This document shows, in pieces, positions 28,774-37,704 of a DNA stretch of 64,000 nt. The stretch's first letter is position 1, and each line of letters begins with the position of its first letter. Location: positions 1-64,000 of the forward strand of contig JBFMCT010000007.1 of NCBI GenBank assembly GCA_040754375.1. Reading direction: 5' to 3'. Both the position numbers and the translations under genes were made by a program. Under the pieces are notes generated by a model, which made no database searches, was not told the origin of the DNA, and worked only from the letters and a program-made list of their open reading frames with translations. Source of the DNA: Actinomycetota bacterium. Lineage in GTDB: Bacteria; Actinomycetota; Acidimicrobiia; Acidimicrobiales; AC-14.

Positions 28774-31143
28774 ATGCGCCAGCTCCTAAGCCGGCGGCCG
28801 GGACTGTCCGTGCTGCAGTCGCGAAGCCCCGAACAGCTCATCACCTTCGGGATCGTGGCCGCCGCCGCCGTGTTCGTCTTCAGCCAGCTCCATCCCGAGC
28901 TGATCCTGGCCGACACCACCGCCGCGGGCGGTGACATGGGGGCCCACGTGTGGGGCCCGGCCCACCTGCGCGACCACCTGCTGCCCAACTTCCGGATCAC
29001 GGGCTGGGCCAACGACTGGTACGCCGGGTTCCCGGCCCTGTGGTTCTACTTCCCCCTGCCGTCGCTGATGATCGTCATCCTCGACGTGGTCCTGCCTTAC
29101 AACGTGGCCTTCAAGCTGGTGACGGTGGCCGGCGTGGTGGCCATGCCGGTGTGCGCCTGGGCCTTCGGCAAGCTGATGGGGATGCGGTTCCCCGGCCCTC
29201 CGCTGCTGGCCCTGGCCACCCTGCCGTTCCTGTTCGACCGCTACTTCACGATCTACGGCGGCAACATCCCCTCCACCTTGGCCGGGGAGTTCTCGTTCTC
29301 GATCAGCCTGTCCATGGCCCTGCTGTTCCTGGGGTTCGTGGGCCGGGGCCTCGATACCGGCAAGCACCGGGGCACGGCCGCCGTGCTGCTGGCCGTCACC
29401 GGCCTGTGCCACCTGCTGCCCACGATCTTCGCGGTGGTCGGGGCGCTGCTGCTCCTGCTGCTGCGGCCCGGCAAGGTGCGGGCCCAGTTCCTGGGCATGA
29501 TCCTCGGGGTCGGGGCGTTGCTGGCCGCCTTCTGGTCGTTCCCGTTCCTCGTCCGCCTGCCGTATGTGAACGACATGGGGTGGGAGCGCCTCAGCGAGTA
29601 CTCCGCCAACCTGTTCCGCTGGGACGGCCCCCACAGCCTGAGGCTGGTCCTGATGCTGGCCCTGGCCGGGGCCATCGTCTCGGTCCTCTTCCGCCGCCGC
29701 ACCGGCCTGTTCTGGTTCGGGATGGCCGCCATCGCGGCCGCCGTGTTCGTCATGGCTCCCCAGGGGCGCCTGTGGAACGCCCGCGTGCTGCCCTTCTGGT
29801 ACTTCTCGCTCTACATGCTGGCCGCCGTAGCCGTCTCCGAAGCGAGCATCGCCGTCGCCCAGCTGTTCGCCAAAGACCCCAGCTACCCGTCCAAGAGGAT
29901 GCTGCGGGCCGCCCCCCTGATGGCCGCGGTGGCCGTGTGGATGGGCGTCGGGGTGCCCCTGGGGGCGGTGCCGAGCTGGGTGCCGGCCCCCCAGACCACC
30001 GACCAGAGCTTCATCCCGTCGTGGGCGCGGTGGAACTACTCGGGCTACGAGCGCAAGGACGCCTGGCCGGAGCACGAGGGGATCATCCAGACGATGACCG
30101 AGGTGGGCATCACCAACGGCTGCGGGCGCGCCCACTGGGAGTACGAGTCGGCCCTCGACCGCTTCGGCACGCCCATGGCCCTCATGCTGCTGCCCTACTG
30201 GACCGACGGCTGCATCGGGTCGATGGAGGGCCTCTACTTCGAGTCCTCCCCGACGACCCCGTTCCACTTCCTCAACGCCGGGGAGCTCTCGAAGGCGCCG
30301 TCCAACCCTCAGCGCGACCTGCCCTACCGACCCCTCGACATCGCCGCCGGGGTCGAGCACCTCAAGATCGTCGGCGCCCGCTATTACATGGCCTTCTCCG
30401 AGGAGGCGGTCACCGCCGCCAACCAGCACCCTGACCTGCGCCTCGTGGCCCAGACGGGCAAGTGGCAGGTGTACGAGGTCGCCGGGTCCGAGCTGGTGGT
30501 GCCCCTGGCCTTCGAGCCGGCCGTCGTCAAGGGCGCCCAGACGCGGGGCGAGAGGCCCTGGCTGGACGTCGCCGTCAACTGGTACATGGACCCCGCGGCC
30601 CACGACGTCTACCTGGCGGCCGACGGGCCCTCGCAGTGGCCCCGGATCGAGATGCACGAGGTCTCGGGTGGGACCACGATCATCGGTTCGGGGGTGGCCG
30701 TCGACAACCCGCCCCGCAAGCCCGTGCCGGGCACGGGGGTGAGGAACATCACGACGACCGACAACTCGATCTCCTTCGAGGTCGACCGTCCCGGATCGCC
30801 GGTGCTCGTCAAGGCGTCCTACTTCCCCAACTGGAAGGCGTCGGGGGCCGACGGCCCGTGGCGGGTGAGCCCCAACCTGATGGTGGTCGTCCCCACGTCC
30901 AACGAGGTGCGCCTGCACTTCGGGTGGACAGCCGTGGACATCATGGGCTGGTTGCTCACGTTCGCGGGTATAGCGGCCGTCGTGTTCTTCGTGCGGCGCG
31001 GGCCGGTGGACCTCGATCCCGGTGAGCCGGTCGACGGCCCGGTCGCGGCCGGGGGCCCGCCGAGCGGCGAGGCCGAGCAGCCCGCCCTGAGCGGAGTGGG
31101 CCGCCTGCGGGCGGTCGGCGGGCGCGCCCGGGCGCGCTCGTAG
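28774..31143 (+). CDS. Large GT-C-like membrane protein (PTPS-related membrane domain type)
   Basis: 789-aa integral membrane protein with roughly ten N-terminal helices and a large C-terminal extracytoplasmic domain ended by one helix (IMGWLLTFAGIAAVVFFVRR). The first loop has LILADTTAAGGDMGAHVWGP and NDWYAGFPALWFYFPLPSLM, with acidic residues placed like the catalytic DxD/ED of lipid-sugar-dependent GT-C enzymes. I recall this pattern in the 6-pyruvoyl-tetrahydropterin-synthase-related membrane family. It would use a polyprenyl-phosphate sugar to modify envelope glycans or proteins, which is inference. It heads a run with the GT39-like and UGM-like genes, 18-27 nt apart. Confidence 0.75.
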   Translation: MRQLLSRRPGLSVLQSRSPEQLITFGIVAAAAVFVFSQLHPELILADTTAAGGDMGAHVWGPAHLRDHLLPNFRITGWANDWYAGFPALWFYFPLPSLMIVILDVVLPYNVAFKLVTVAGVVAMPVCAWAFGKLMGMRFPGPPLLALATLPFLFDRYFTIYGGNIPSTLAGEFSFSISLSMALLFLGFVGRGLDTGKHRGTAAVLLAVTGLCHLLPTIFAVVGALLLLLLRPGKVRAQFLGMILGVGALLAAFWSFPFLVRLPYVNDMGWERLSEYSANLFRWDGPHSLRLVLMLALAGAIVSVLFRRRTGLFWFGMAAIAAAVFVMAPQGRLWNARVLPFWYFSLYMLAAVAVSEASIAVAQLFAKDPSYPSKRMLRAAPLMAAVAVWMGVGVPLGAVPSWVPAPQTTDQSFIPSWARWNYSGYERKDAWPEHEGIIQTMTEVGITNGCGRAHWEYESALDRFGTPMALMLLPYWTDGCIGSMEGLYFESSPTTPFHFLNAGELSKAPSNPQRDLPYRPLDIAAGVEHLKIVGARYYMAFSEEAVTAANQHPDLRLVAQTGKWQVYEVAGSELVVPLAFEPAVVKGAQTRGERPWLDVAVNWYMDPAAHDVYLAADGPSQWPRIEMHEVSGGTTIIGSGVAVDNPPRKPVPGTGVRNITTTDNSISFEVDRPGSPVLVKASYFPNWKASGADGPWRVSPNLMVVVPTSNEVRLHFGWTAVDIMGWLLTFAGIAAVVFFVRRGPVDLDPGEPVDGPVAAGGPPSGEAEQPALSGVGRLRAVGGRARARS

Positions 31144-31161
31144 TCGCCGGGCGCGGCGTCA

Positions 31162-32766
31162 GTGGGCATTAGACCGGTTGCCGGTCCCGAGGCGCTCCCC
31201 GAGGACGTTCCCATCGGCGAAGTCCCACCCGGTGAAGCCGGGGCTGCGGTCGCGGCTGGGTCGCGCTGGCGGGTGGCGGCGGGGGTGGTCATCGCCGTCG
31301 GTGTCGTGCTGCGGTTCGCCACCGTCTCGCACCTGTGGCTCGACGAGGCCCTGACCGTCAACATCGCCCGCCTTCCGGTGAGCGAGATGTTCGAGGCGCT
31401 GCGCAACGACGGGTCGCCGCCCGTCTACTACCTGCTGCTCCACGGTTGGATGTCGGTCTTCGGCGAGAGCAACCTGGCCGTCAGGGCGCTGCCCGGGCTG
31501 TTCGGCGTGGCCGCCCTGCCCCTCGCCTTCGTGGCTGCCCGCCGGATCGGGGGTCCCAGGGTGGCCTGGGCCGCCATCGTCTTGATGGCCGCGGGGCCGT
31601 TCGCCATCCGGTACTCCACCGAGGGTCGGATGTACTCACTGCTCACGGTGCTGGTGCTGGCCGGCCTGTTGGCCGTCCTCTCCCTCCTGGAGGGGGGCGG
31701 TGCCCGTCCGGCGGCCGCCCTGGCTGTGGTCACCGCTCTCGTCCTGCTCACGCACTACTGGAGCTTCTACCTGGTGGCCGTGGCCGTGGTCGCCCTGGCC
31801 CTGGTCGCCCGCCGGGCCCAGGGCCCGGCCCGGGCCGGCGCTCGGCGAGCGCTGGTGGCCATGGCCGGCGGGGGTGTGCTGTTCCTGCCGTGGGCACCGG
31901 CGTTCCTGTTCCAGCTGGCCAACACGGGGACGCCCTGGGGCCGGCCCGGCAACGTCCGGTCGCTGTTCGACACCGTGACTCACTTCGCGGGGGGCTACTG
32001 GGACCCGGGGATCGCCCTGGGGCTCGTCTACTTCGGCCTCATCGGCCTGGCTCTCTTCGGCTCGTCGGCCGGGCCCCGCCGGGTGGTGCTCGACTTCCGT
32101 TCCCGCGCTCCCGGCAACTGGCTGGCGGCCGTGGCCTTCGGCACGTTGGTGGTGGCCATAGTGGCCGGCCAGCTCGGCCGGTCGGCCTTCGCCGTCCGCT
32201 ACGCGGCCGTCATCTACCCCCTGTTCGTCATCGTCGTCGCCCTGGGGGCCAACGCCCTGGCCGACGTGCGGGTGTTCAACTGGGTGTTGGGCGTGGCCGT
32301 GGTGCTCGGCTTGTGGGCGACGGTCCCCAACGTCATCGGTGACCGCACGAGCGCCGGGCGGGTGGCGGCCGCCATCGACGCCGGCGCCCGTCCCGGCGAC
32401 GTGGTGGCCTACTGCCCCGACCAGCTCGGGCCGTCGGTCAGCCGGGAGGTCACGGCCACCGGCCTGGTGCACCTCACCTTTCCCCGGGCGGGCTCGCCCG
32501 AGCTGGTCGACTGGGTGGGCTACGAGGCCGTGAACCGGGCCGCGCAGACGCGCCCGTTCGCCCAGATGCTGATAGACCGGGCCGGGCCGGACAACGATGT
32601 GTGGCTGGTGTGGTCACCTGGGTACCGGACCTTCGGCACCAAGTGCGCCAACCTCATCGAGCAGCTCGACGATGTCCGTCCGGTGAACGAGCGGGTGATA
32701 ACGGTGTCCACCAAGTACTTCGAGCGGCCCGGTCTCGTCAGGTTCAGGGCTACCAGCGCAGGGTGA
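31162..32766 (+). CDS. GT39-family (PMT-like) membrane glycosyltransferase
   Basis: 534-aa multi-pass protein. The first extracytoplasmic loop has TVSHLWLDEALTVNIARLPV, the usual ..DE.. of GT-C enzymes using polyprenyl-phosphate mannose or arabinose. RNDGSPPVYYLLLHGWMSVF, VRALPGLFGVAALPLAFVAA and FAIRYSTEGRMYSLLTVLVL match ArnT/PMT-like (PF13231) sequences. A soluble C-terminal domain (~residues 400-534) follows the last helix. Likely role: transfer of a sugar to a surface glycan or protein outside the membrane. GTG 31162 lies 18 nt after the previous stop. Confidence 0.85.
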   Translation: MGIRPVAGPEALPEDVPIGEVPPGEAGAAVAAGSRWRVAAGVVIAVGVVLRFATVSHLWLDEALTVNIARLPVSEMFEALRNDGSPPVYYLLLHGWMSVFGESNLAVRALPGLFGVAALPLAFVAARRIGGPRVAWAAIVLMAAGPFAIRYSTEGRMYSLLTVLVLAGLLAVLSLLEGGGARPAAALAVVTALVLLTHYWSFYLVAVAVVALALVARRAQGPARAGARRALVAMAGGGVLFLPWAPAFLFQLANTGTPWGRPGNVRSLFDTVTHFAGGYWDPGIALGLVYFGLIGLALFGSSAGPRRVVLDFRSRAPGNWLAAVAFGTLVVAIVAGQLGRSAFAVRYAAVIYPLFVIVVALGANALADVRVFNWVLGVAVVLGLWATVPNVIGDRTSAGRVAAAIDAGARPGDVVAYCPDQLGPSVSREVTATGLVHLTFPRAGSPELVDWVGYEAVNRAAQTRPFAQMLIDRAGPDNDVWLVWSPGYRTFGTKCANLIEQLDDVRPVNERVITVSTKYFERPGLVRFRATSAG

Positions 32767-32773
32767 GGGAGAC

Positions 32774-34246
32774 ATGAGCAGTTCACAGGACGACCGCCGC
32801 GAGCTGGACGTGGTGGTGATCGGGGCCGGACCGGCCGGGCTGACGGCCGCCTACGAACTGGGGAAGAAGGGGTACCCGTCGACGGTCCTCGAGGCCGACA
32901 CGGTGGTCGGCGGCATCAGCCGCACGGTCGAGCGCGACGGTTGGCGCTTCGACATCGGCGGCCACCGGTTCTTCACCAAGGTGAAGGCCGTGGAGGAGCT
33001 GTGGCACGAGATCCTGCCCGACGAGGAGTTCCTGCTGCGTCCCCGGATGAGCCGCATCTACTACAACGGGAGCTTCTTCGACTACCCGCTCAAGCCTATG
33101 AACGCCCTCAAGGGGCTGGGCGTGGTGGAGGCCGTCAAGTGCGTGGCTTCCTACGGGTGGGCCCGGGTGCGCAAGCCCAAGGACGAGACCTCCTTCGAAG
33201 GCTGGGTGTCGGCCCGCTTCGGCTACCGCCTCTACCGCATCTTCTTCAAGACCTACACCGAGAAGGTCTGGGGCGTGCCGGCCACCACCATCAAGGCCGA
33301 CTGGGCGGCCCAGCGCATCAAGAACCTGTCCCTGGCCAAGGCGGTCATGAACGCCGTGCTCCCCAAGCGCAACCAGAAGGACATCACCTCGCTGATCGAG
33401 GAGTTCCAGTACCCCAAGCACGGCCCGGGCATGATGTGGGAGCGCTGCCGGGAGCTGGTCGAGGGCCAGGGCAGCCAGGTCGTCATGGAGGCGGCCGTGA
33501 CCCAGGTGCACCACGAAGGGGGCCGGGCGGTGGCCGTCACCGCCACCCGAGGGGGCGAGAGCACCCGCTACCCGGCCACCCACGTGATCTCGTCGATGCC
33601 GATCAGCACCCTGCTGCGGATCATGAGCCCGCCCCCGCCGCCCGAGGTGATGGCTGCGGCCGACGGCCTGACCTACCGGGACTTCCTGACGGTGGCCCTC
33701 GTCGTGCCCGAGGCCGACGGGTTCCCCGACAACTGGATCTACGTCCACTCGCCCGACGTCCGCCTGGGCCGCATCCAGAACTTTGGCTCCTGGTCGCCCT
33801 ACATGGTCAAAGAGGGCAAGACGTGCCTCGGCCTCGAGTACTTCGTGTTCGAGGGCGACGACCTGTGGACCAGTCCCGACGACCAGCTCGTCGAGCTCGG
33901 CAAGCGGGAGCTGGCGGCCCTCGGCCTCGTTCAGCCTGAGCGGGTCGAGGCCGGCTACGTGGTGCGGATGCCGAAGGCCTACCCGATGTACGACGGGACC
34001 TACAAGGCCAACGTGGCCGCCCTACGGGCGTGGCTCGAGGCCAACACGCCCAACGTCTATCCCGTGGGCCGCAACGGCATGCACAAGTACAACAACCAGG
34101 ACCACTCCATGTACACCGCCATGCTGTCGGTCGAGAACATCCTGGGGGCCAGTCACGACATCTGGACGGTCAACGTGGAGGCGGCCTACCACGAGGAGAA
34201 GTCGGGCGACGAGGGGGCGGCCGAGGCGGCTGCGGGGAAGCCCTGA
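32774..34246 (+). CDS. FAD-dependent oxidoreductase, UDP-galactopyranose-mutase-like
   Basis: 490-aa flavoprotein. The Rossmann FAD motif DVVVIGAGPAGLTAAYELGK (residues ~10-30) is followed by LEADTVVGGISRTVERDGWR and DIGGHRFFTKVKAVEELW, as in UDP-galactopyranose mutase and related protoporphyrinogen-oxidase-fold enzymes. The C-terminal FAD contact is NVYPVGRNGMHKYNNQDHSM. I infer a nucleotide-sugar or polyprenyl-sugar conversion supplying the neighbouring glycosyltransferases; the true substrate cannot be read. ATG 32774 follows GAGGGAGAC. A Glu/Ala-rich tail is dispensable-looking. Confidence 0.85.
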   Translation: MSSSQDDRRELDVVVIGAGPAGLTAAYELGKKGYPSTVLEADTVVGGISRTVERDGWRFDIGGHRFFTKVKAVEELWHEILPDEEFLLRPRMSRIYYNGSFFDYPLKPMNALKGLGVVEAVKCVASYGWARVRKPKDETSFEGWVSARFGYRLYRIFFKTYTEKVWGVPATTIKADWAAQRIKNLSLAKAVMNAVLPKRNQKDITSLIEEFQYPKHGPGMMWERCRELVEGQGSQVVMEAAVTQVHHEGGRAVAVTATRGGESTRYPATHVISSMPISTLLRIMSPPPPPEVMAAADGLTYRDFLTVALVVPEADGFPDNWIYVHSPDVRLGRIQNFGSWSPYMVKEGKTCLGLEYFVFEGDDLWTSPDDQLVELGKRELAALGLVQPERVEAGYVVRMPKAYPMYDGTYKANVAALRAWLEANTPNVYPVGRNGMHKYNNQDHSMYTAMLSVENILGASHDIWTVNVEAAYHEEKSGDEGAAEAAAGKP

Positions 34247-34250
34247 ACCA

Positions 34251-34949
34251 GTGACCGCTTCCCGCCGGCTCCTGGTGTTCGTGCTCCCTCTGTTGGCCGC
34301 GGTGGCCGGCGGGACGGTCATCTGGGCTCTGGCCGGGCGGGGGGGCGGTGAGGCCTCGGTCGTGGGCACCGGACCGGGGCCCGGGCCCAAGGGCACGGCG
34401 GGAGGCCACCCTCCAGGTGGGGAACGCGAGGGCGCCGAGGGAGCTCCTTCGACGACCGCGGCCGCCGGCCAGCCGGTGCCCACAACTGCCGCCCGCGACG
34501 CCCCGCCCACCTCGGCATCGCCCACCCCGTCCACCACCGTGGCCGGGCCCCAGGTCACGACGCCCACCGGGGAGGGTGAGCGCCTCCACGTGAAGTTCGC
34601 CACCGGGACCGGGGCCCGCTGGCGCGAGGGCCGGTTCGTCAGCCTGAGCGGCCACGACCTGTCGGCCGTGGACGCCGTCCTGGCCCGGTCCCCGGTGGTG
34701 CGGGTGGAGCGGTTGTTCACCCGCCCCGAGCAGGACATCGAAGCCGATCGCCTGGCCGCCGAAGCACGCACCGGGTTGGCCCAGCCCGACCTCAACCTGT
34801 ACTTCCGAGTGGTCCTGGCCTCCGGAGCCCCGGCGGGGCCACTGGTCGCGGACCTGCGGGCACTCTCCGTGATCGAGGACGCCTACCCCGAGCCCGCCGC
34901 CGCCCCCCCACCCGGGGGGCCCTTGACACCGCCACCGCCCCCCGCCTAG
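34251..34949 (+). CDS. Free-standing copy of the S8 protease N-terminal domain, membrane-anchored
   Basis: 232 aa. One N-terminal helix ([20 protein letters not shown]) and a Gly/Thr/Pro-rich linker (~residues 30-105) lead to a domain homologous to residues ~68-178 of the next gene's protein. Paired segments are [20 protein letters not shown] with [31 protein letters not shown] with [11 protein letters not shown], and [11 protein letters not shown] with [11 protein letters not shown]. It ends in a Pro-rich tail with no protease domain. It may be an anchored inhibitor, chaperone or decoy for that protease; this is inference. Starts at GTG 34251, 4 nt after the previous stop. Confidence 0.75.
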   Translation: MTASRRLLVFVLPLLAAVAGGTVIWALAGRGGGEASVVGTGPGPGPKGTAGGHPPGGEREGAEGAPSTTAAAGQPVPTTAARDAPPTSASPTPSTTVAGPQVTTPTGEGERLHVKFATGTGARWREGRFVSLSGHDLSAVDAVLARSPVVRVERLFTRPEQDIEADRLAAEARTGLAQPDLNLYFRVVLASGAPAGPLVADLRALSVIEDAYPEPAAAPPPGGPLTPPPPPA

Positions 34950-34987
34950 ACCAGCGCCCGCTGGCACAAGCGGGAGGGGCAAGGGAC

Positions 34988-36910
34988 TTGAACAGGTTCA
35001 GTACGGCCGCGTCCGGGCGTCCGAAGCGGCGGGCGGTCTTCGCCCTCGTCTCGCTCGTGGCGGGTCTCACCGTGTTCTCCTCCACGGGCACGACGTCGGC
35101 CCAGACGAGCGTGCCCGTCGATCGCCCCTTCCAGGCGCGCGTCGGGGGCAACAAGGCCCTGGTGGCGGCCCAGCCCGTCGACCCCTCCAACCTCCGGGTG
35201 CTGCTGAAGTTCCAGGAGGGCACCGGGGTGCGCCTGCGGGACGGGGCCTTCACCGCTCCCGCCGGGGTCGACCTGAGCGGGCTGGAGGCCGTGCTCGCGG
35301 ACCACCCGGGCACCGCGGTCAGCCGCCTGTTCAGCCGCCCGGAGGGCGAGATCGAAGAGCAGAAGGAGCAGGTCGAGGCCCGGTCGCGCCGCCAGCAGGC
35401 CGACCTGAACCTGTACTACCGGCTGGTGGCCCCTGAGGGCACCGACGTCGGGGCCCTGATCGCCGCCCTCAACTCGCTGGCCGTCGTCGAGCTGGCGTCC
35501 CAGGAGCCCGAGCCCGCCCGCCCGCCCGTAACCCCCGACTTCGAGCCCCAGCAGGGCTACCGCCAGGCGGCTCCCGGAGGGATCGACGCCGACTTTACCC
35601 GGACCATCCCCGGTGGCCGGGGCGAGAACATAACCATCGTCGACATCGAGTATTCGTGGAACGTCAACCACGAGGACCTGACCAAGGCCGCCCTGCCCGG
35701 TGCCCTCATCGCCAACGGCACGCCCGAGGACCCGTTCAACGACGACAACCACGGCACGGCCGTGCTCGGGCAGATCATCGCCGACGACAACGGGTTCGGC
35801 GTCACCGGGATCGTCAGCGAGGCCACCCTGCGGATGGTCAACGCCAGCACCGACATGGGCTACGCCCTGGCCAACGCCATCGACCTGGCCACCGCCGCCC
35901 TGGCCCCCGGCGACGTCATCCTCATCGAGCAGCAGACGACCGGGCCCAACGGGGGTTGCGATGCGATGAGCCAGGTGGGCTGCGCCCCTGTCGAGTGGGT
36001 GCAGGCGTTCTACGACGCCATCGTGCTGGCCACCTCGGCGGGGATCATCGTGGTCGAGGCCGCCGGCAACGGCAGCCAGGACCTCGACGGCGCCGAGTAC
36101 GGTTCGCCCTTCCCGGCCGGCCGCCCCGACTCGGGGGCCATCATCGTGGGGGCGGGGGCCGCGCCCGGGTGTACCAACCCGGCCCGGGGACGGCTCGGCT
36201 TCTCCAACTTCGGCGCCCGGGTCGACCTCCAGGGTTGGGGCCAGTGCGTGACGACCACCGGCTACGGCGGCCTGCAGAACGAGGTCAACGCCACCTACAC
36301 CAGCTCGTTCAGCGGCACCTCCAGTGCATCGCCCATCGTGGCGGGAGCGGCCGGCATCCTGTCGAGCATCGCCCAGGAGCGGGGCGTGACCCTCACCCCC
36401 CAGCAGGTCCGTTCGATGCTGCGGGCCACGGGCACGCCCCAGCAGTTCGGCGCCACCGGCCAGATCGGCCCCCTGCCCAACCTGTTCGCGGCCATCGCCG
36501 CCTTCACGTGCACCAACCCGCCGCCAGCCACCATCACCGCCGTGCCCGGGGTCATCACCGTGGGGACGCCGGGCGACGACGTGATCTACGGCACTGCTGG
36601 TGACGATCGCATCTTCGGTGGTGGCGGCAACGACATCATCATCGGGTTCGGGGGCAACGACATGCTCTCGGGGGGCGACGGGAACGACATCCTGTGCGGT
36701 GGTGACGGCAACGACTCGCTGGCCGGTGGTGCAGGCAACGACTTCCTGAGCGGCGACGCCGGGAACGACGACCTGTCGGGCGGCGCGGGTGACGACACCC
36801 TCGTCGGTGGTACGGGAGCCGACCGGCTGGTCGGCGGCCTGGGCACCGACCACTGCACACCCGGTGGCGACCTAGGCGACGCCGCGGTCCAGTGCGAGAC
36901 GGTGTTATAG
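34988..36910 (+). CDS. Secreted S8 (subtilisin-like) serine protease with RTX calcium-binding repeats
   Basis: 640 aa. Signal peptide [20 protein letters not shown] to about residue 39, a prodomain-like region (~68-178), then a subtilase domain: Asp in [17 protein letters not shown], His in [18 protein letters not shown], oxyanion Asn in [16 protein letters not shown], nucleophile Ser in [20 protein letters not shown]. The C-terminal ~110 residues hold about ten Gly-Asp nonapeptides ([20 protein letters not shown] and similar), forming a calcium beta-roll. The cysteine content suggests disulfides. TTG 34988 follows AAGGGAC. It overlaps the convergent GT2 gene by 6 bp. Confidence 0.92.
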   Translation: MNRFSTAASGRPKRRAVFALVSLVAGLTVFSSTGTTSAQTSVPVDRPFQARVGGNKALVAAQPVDPSNLRVLLKFQEGTGVRLRDGAFTAPAGVDLSGLEAVLADHPGTAVSRLFSRPEGEIEEQKEQVEARSRRQQADLNLYYRLVAPEGTDVGALIAALNSLAVVELASQEPEPARPPVTPDFEPQQGYRQAAPGGIDADFTRTIPGGRGENITIVDIEYSWNVNHEDLTKAALPGALIANGTPEDPFNDDNHGTAVLGQIIADDNGFGVTGIVSEATLRMVNASTDMGYALANAIDLATAALAPGDVILIEQQTTGPNGGCDAMSQVGCAPVEWVQAFYDAIVLATSAGIIVVEAAGNGSQDLDGAEYGSPFPAGRPDSGAIIVGAGAAPGCTNPARGRLGFSNFGARVDLQGWGQCVTTTGYGGLQNEVNATYTSSFSGTSSASPIVAGAAGILSSIAQERGVTLTPQQVRSMLRATGTPQQFGATGQIGPLPNLFAAIAAFTCTNPPPATITAVPGVITVGTPGDDVIYGTAGDDRIFGGGGNDIIIGFGGNDMLSGGDGNDILCGGDGNDSLAGGAGNDFLSGDAGNDDLSGGAGDDTLVGGTGADRLVGGLGTDHCTPGGDLGDAAVQCETVL

Positions 36911-37636
36911 GGGAGCGTCAGCCCCCCTGGCCCGTCTCTCCTCGTTCCACAGGGCGAAGCGCAGGCGGGCGAGGGCCAGCAGGGTGCGGGGGATGCGCCG
37001 GGCGATCGAGCTGCGCGACGGCCGGCGTTCCTCCACGGTCACGGGTACGGACGTGACCGAGAGCCCGGCCCGTTCGGCCCTCAGGATCAGCTCGGTGTCG
37101 TAGATGTCGGTGCCGTAGCGGCACTGGGCCGCGAGGTCGCGCAGCGGGGCCCTCCGCAGGACCTTCACCCCGTGAGTGTCGGCCACCTTGAGCCCGAACC
37201 CGTAGCGCAGCACAGTGGTGAACACGGCCGTGACCAGCCGGCGGGGCCAGCCCCGCGTGTCGACGGCCCCCGAGCCCCGCTTGCTGCCCACCACCACGTC
37301 GGGGCCGCCGCCGGCGTTCATCAGGGCCAGGGCACGGTCCAAGAACCCGAAGTCGTAGTAGTCGACGTCGAAGATGGCCACCAGGTCGCCGGCGGCCTCG
37401 AGGAACCCGGCCCGCAGGGCCCCGCCGTAGTCGGCGACAGGCCGTGACAGGGCCCGAACCTCGTGGAAGTCGACGGCCAGCTTTCCGGCCACCTCGACGG
37501 TGCGGTCGGTCGAACCGTTCTCCACCACCACGATCTCGAAGTCTCCGGGGCGGGACCGCATCTCGCCCACGACCTCGGCGACGGCATTGGCGAGGAACGC
37601 CTCCTCGTTGTGGGCGGGCATGACCACCGAGATCAT
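36905..37636 (-). CDS. GT2 family glycosyltransferase
   Basis: GT-A fold, DPM1/WcaA-like, 243 aa without C-terminal membrane helices, so probably a cytoplasmic, membrane-associated transferase. [20 protein letters not shown] and [18 protein letters not shown] bind the nucleotide sugar. [18 protein letters not shown] contains a DVD in place of the usual DxD. The distal acidic residues are in [20 protein letters not shown]. It may make a polyprenyl-phosphate sugar for the nearby GT-C enzymes. It is the only - strand gene in this block. TACGCT lies 9 nt before the ATG, so a very short leader is likely. Confidence 0.87.
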   Translation of the reverse strand: MISVVMPAHNEEAFLANAVAEVVGEMRSRPGDFEIVVVENGSTDRTVEVAGKLAVDFHEVRALSRPVADYGGALRAGFLEAAGDLVAIFDVDYYDFGFLDRALALMNAGGGPDVVVGSKRGSGAVDTRGWPRRLVTAVFTTVLRYGFGLKVADTHGVKVLRRAPLRDLAAQCRYGTDIYDTELILRAERAGLSVTSVPVTVEERRPSRSSIARRIPRTLLALARLRFALWNEERRARGADAPL

Positions 37637-37704
37637 CGGACGGTGAGCGTAGGCGCCCCGGCCTCCGGACCGGTGCCCGGTGCCCCACTACTGTGGGTGC
37701 CTCG

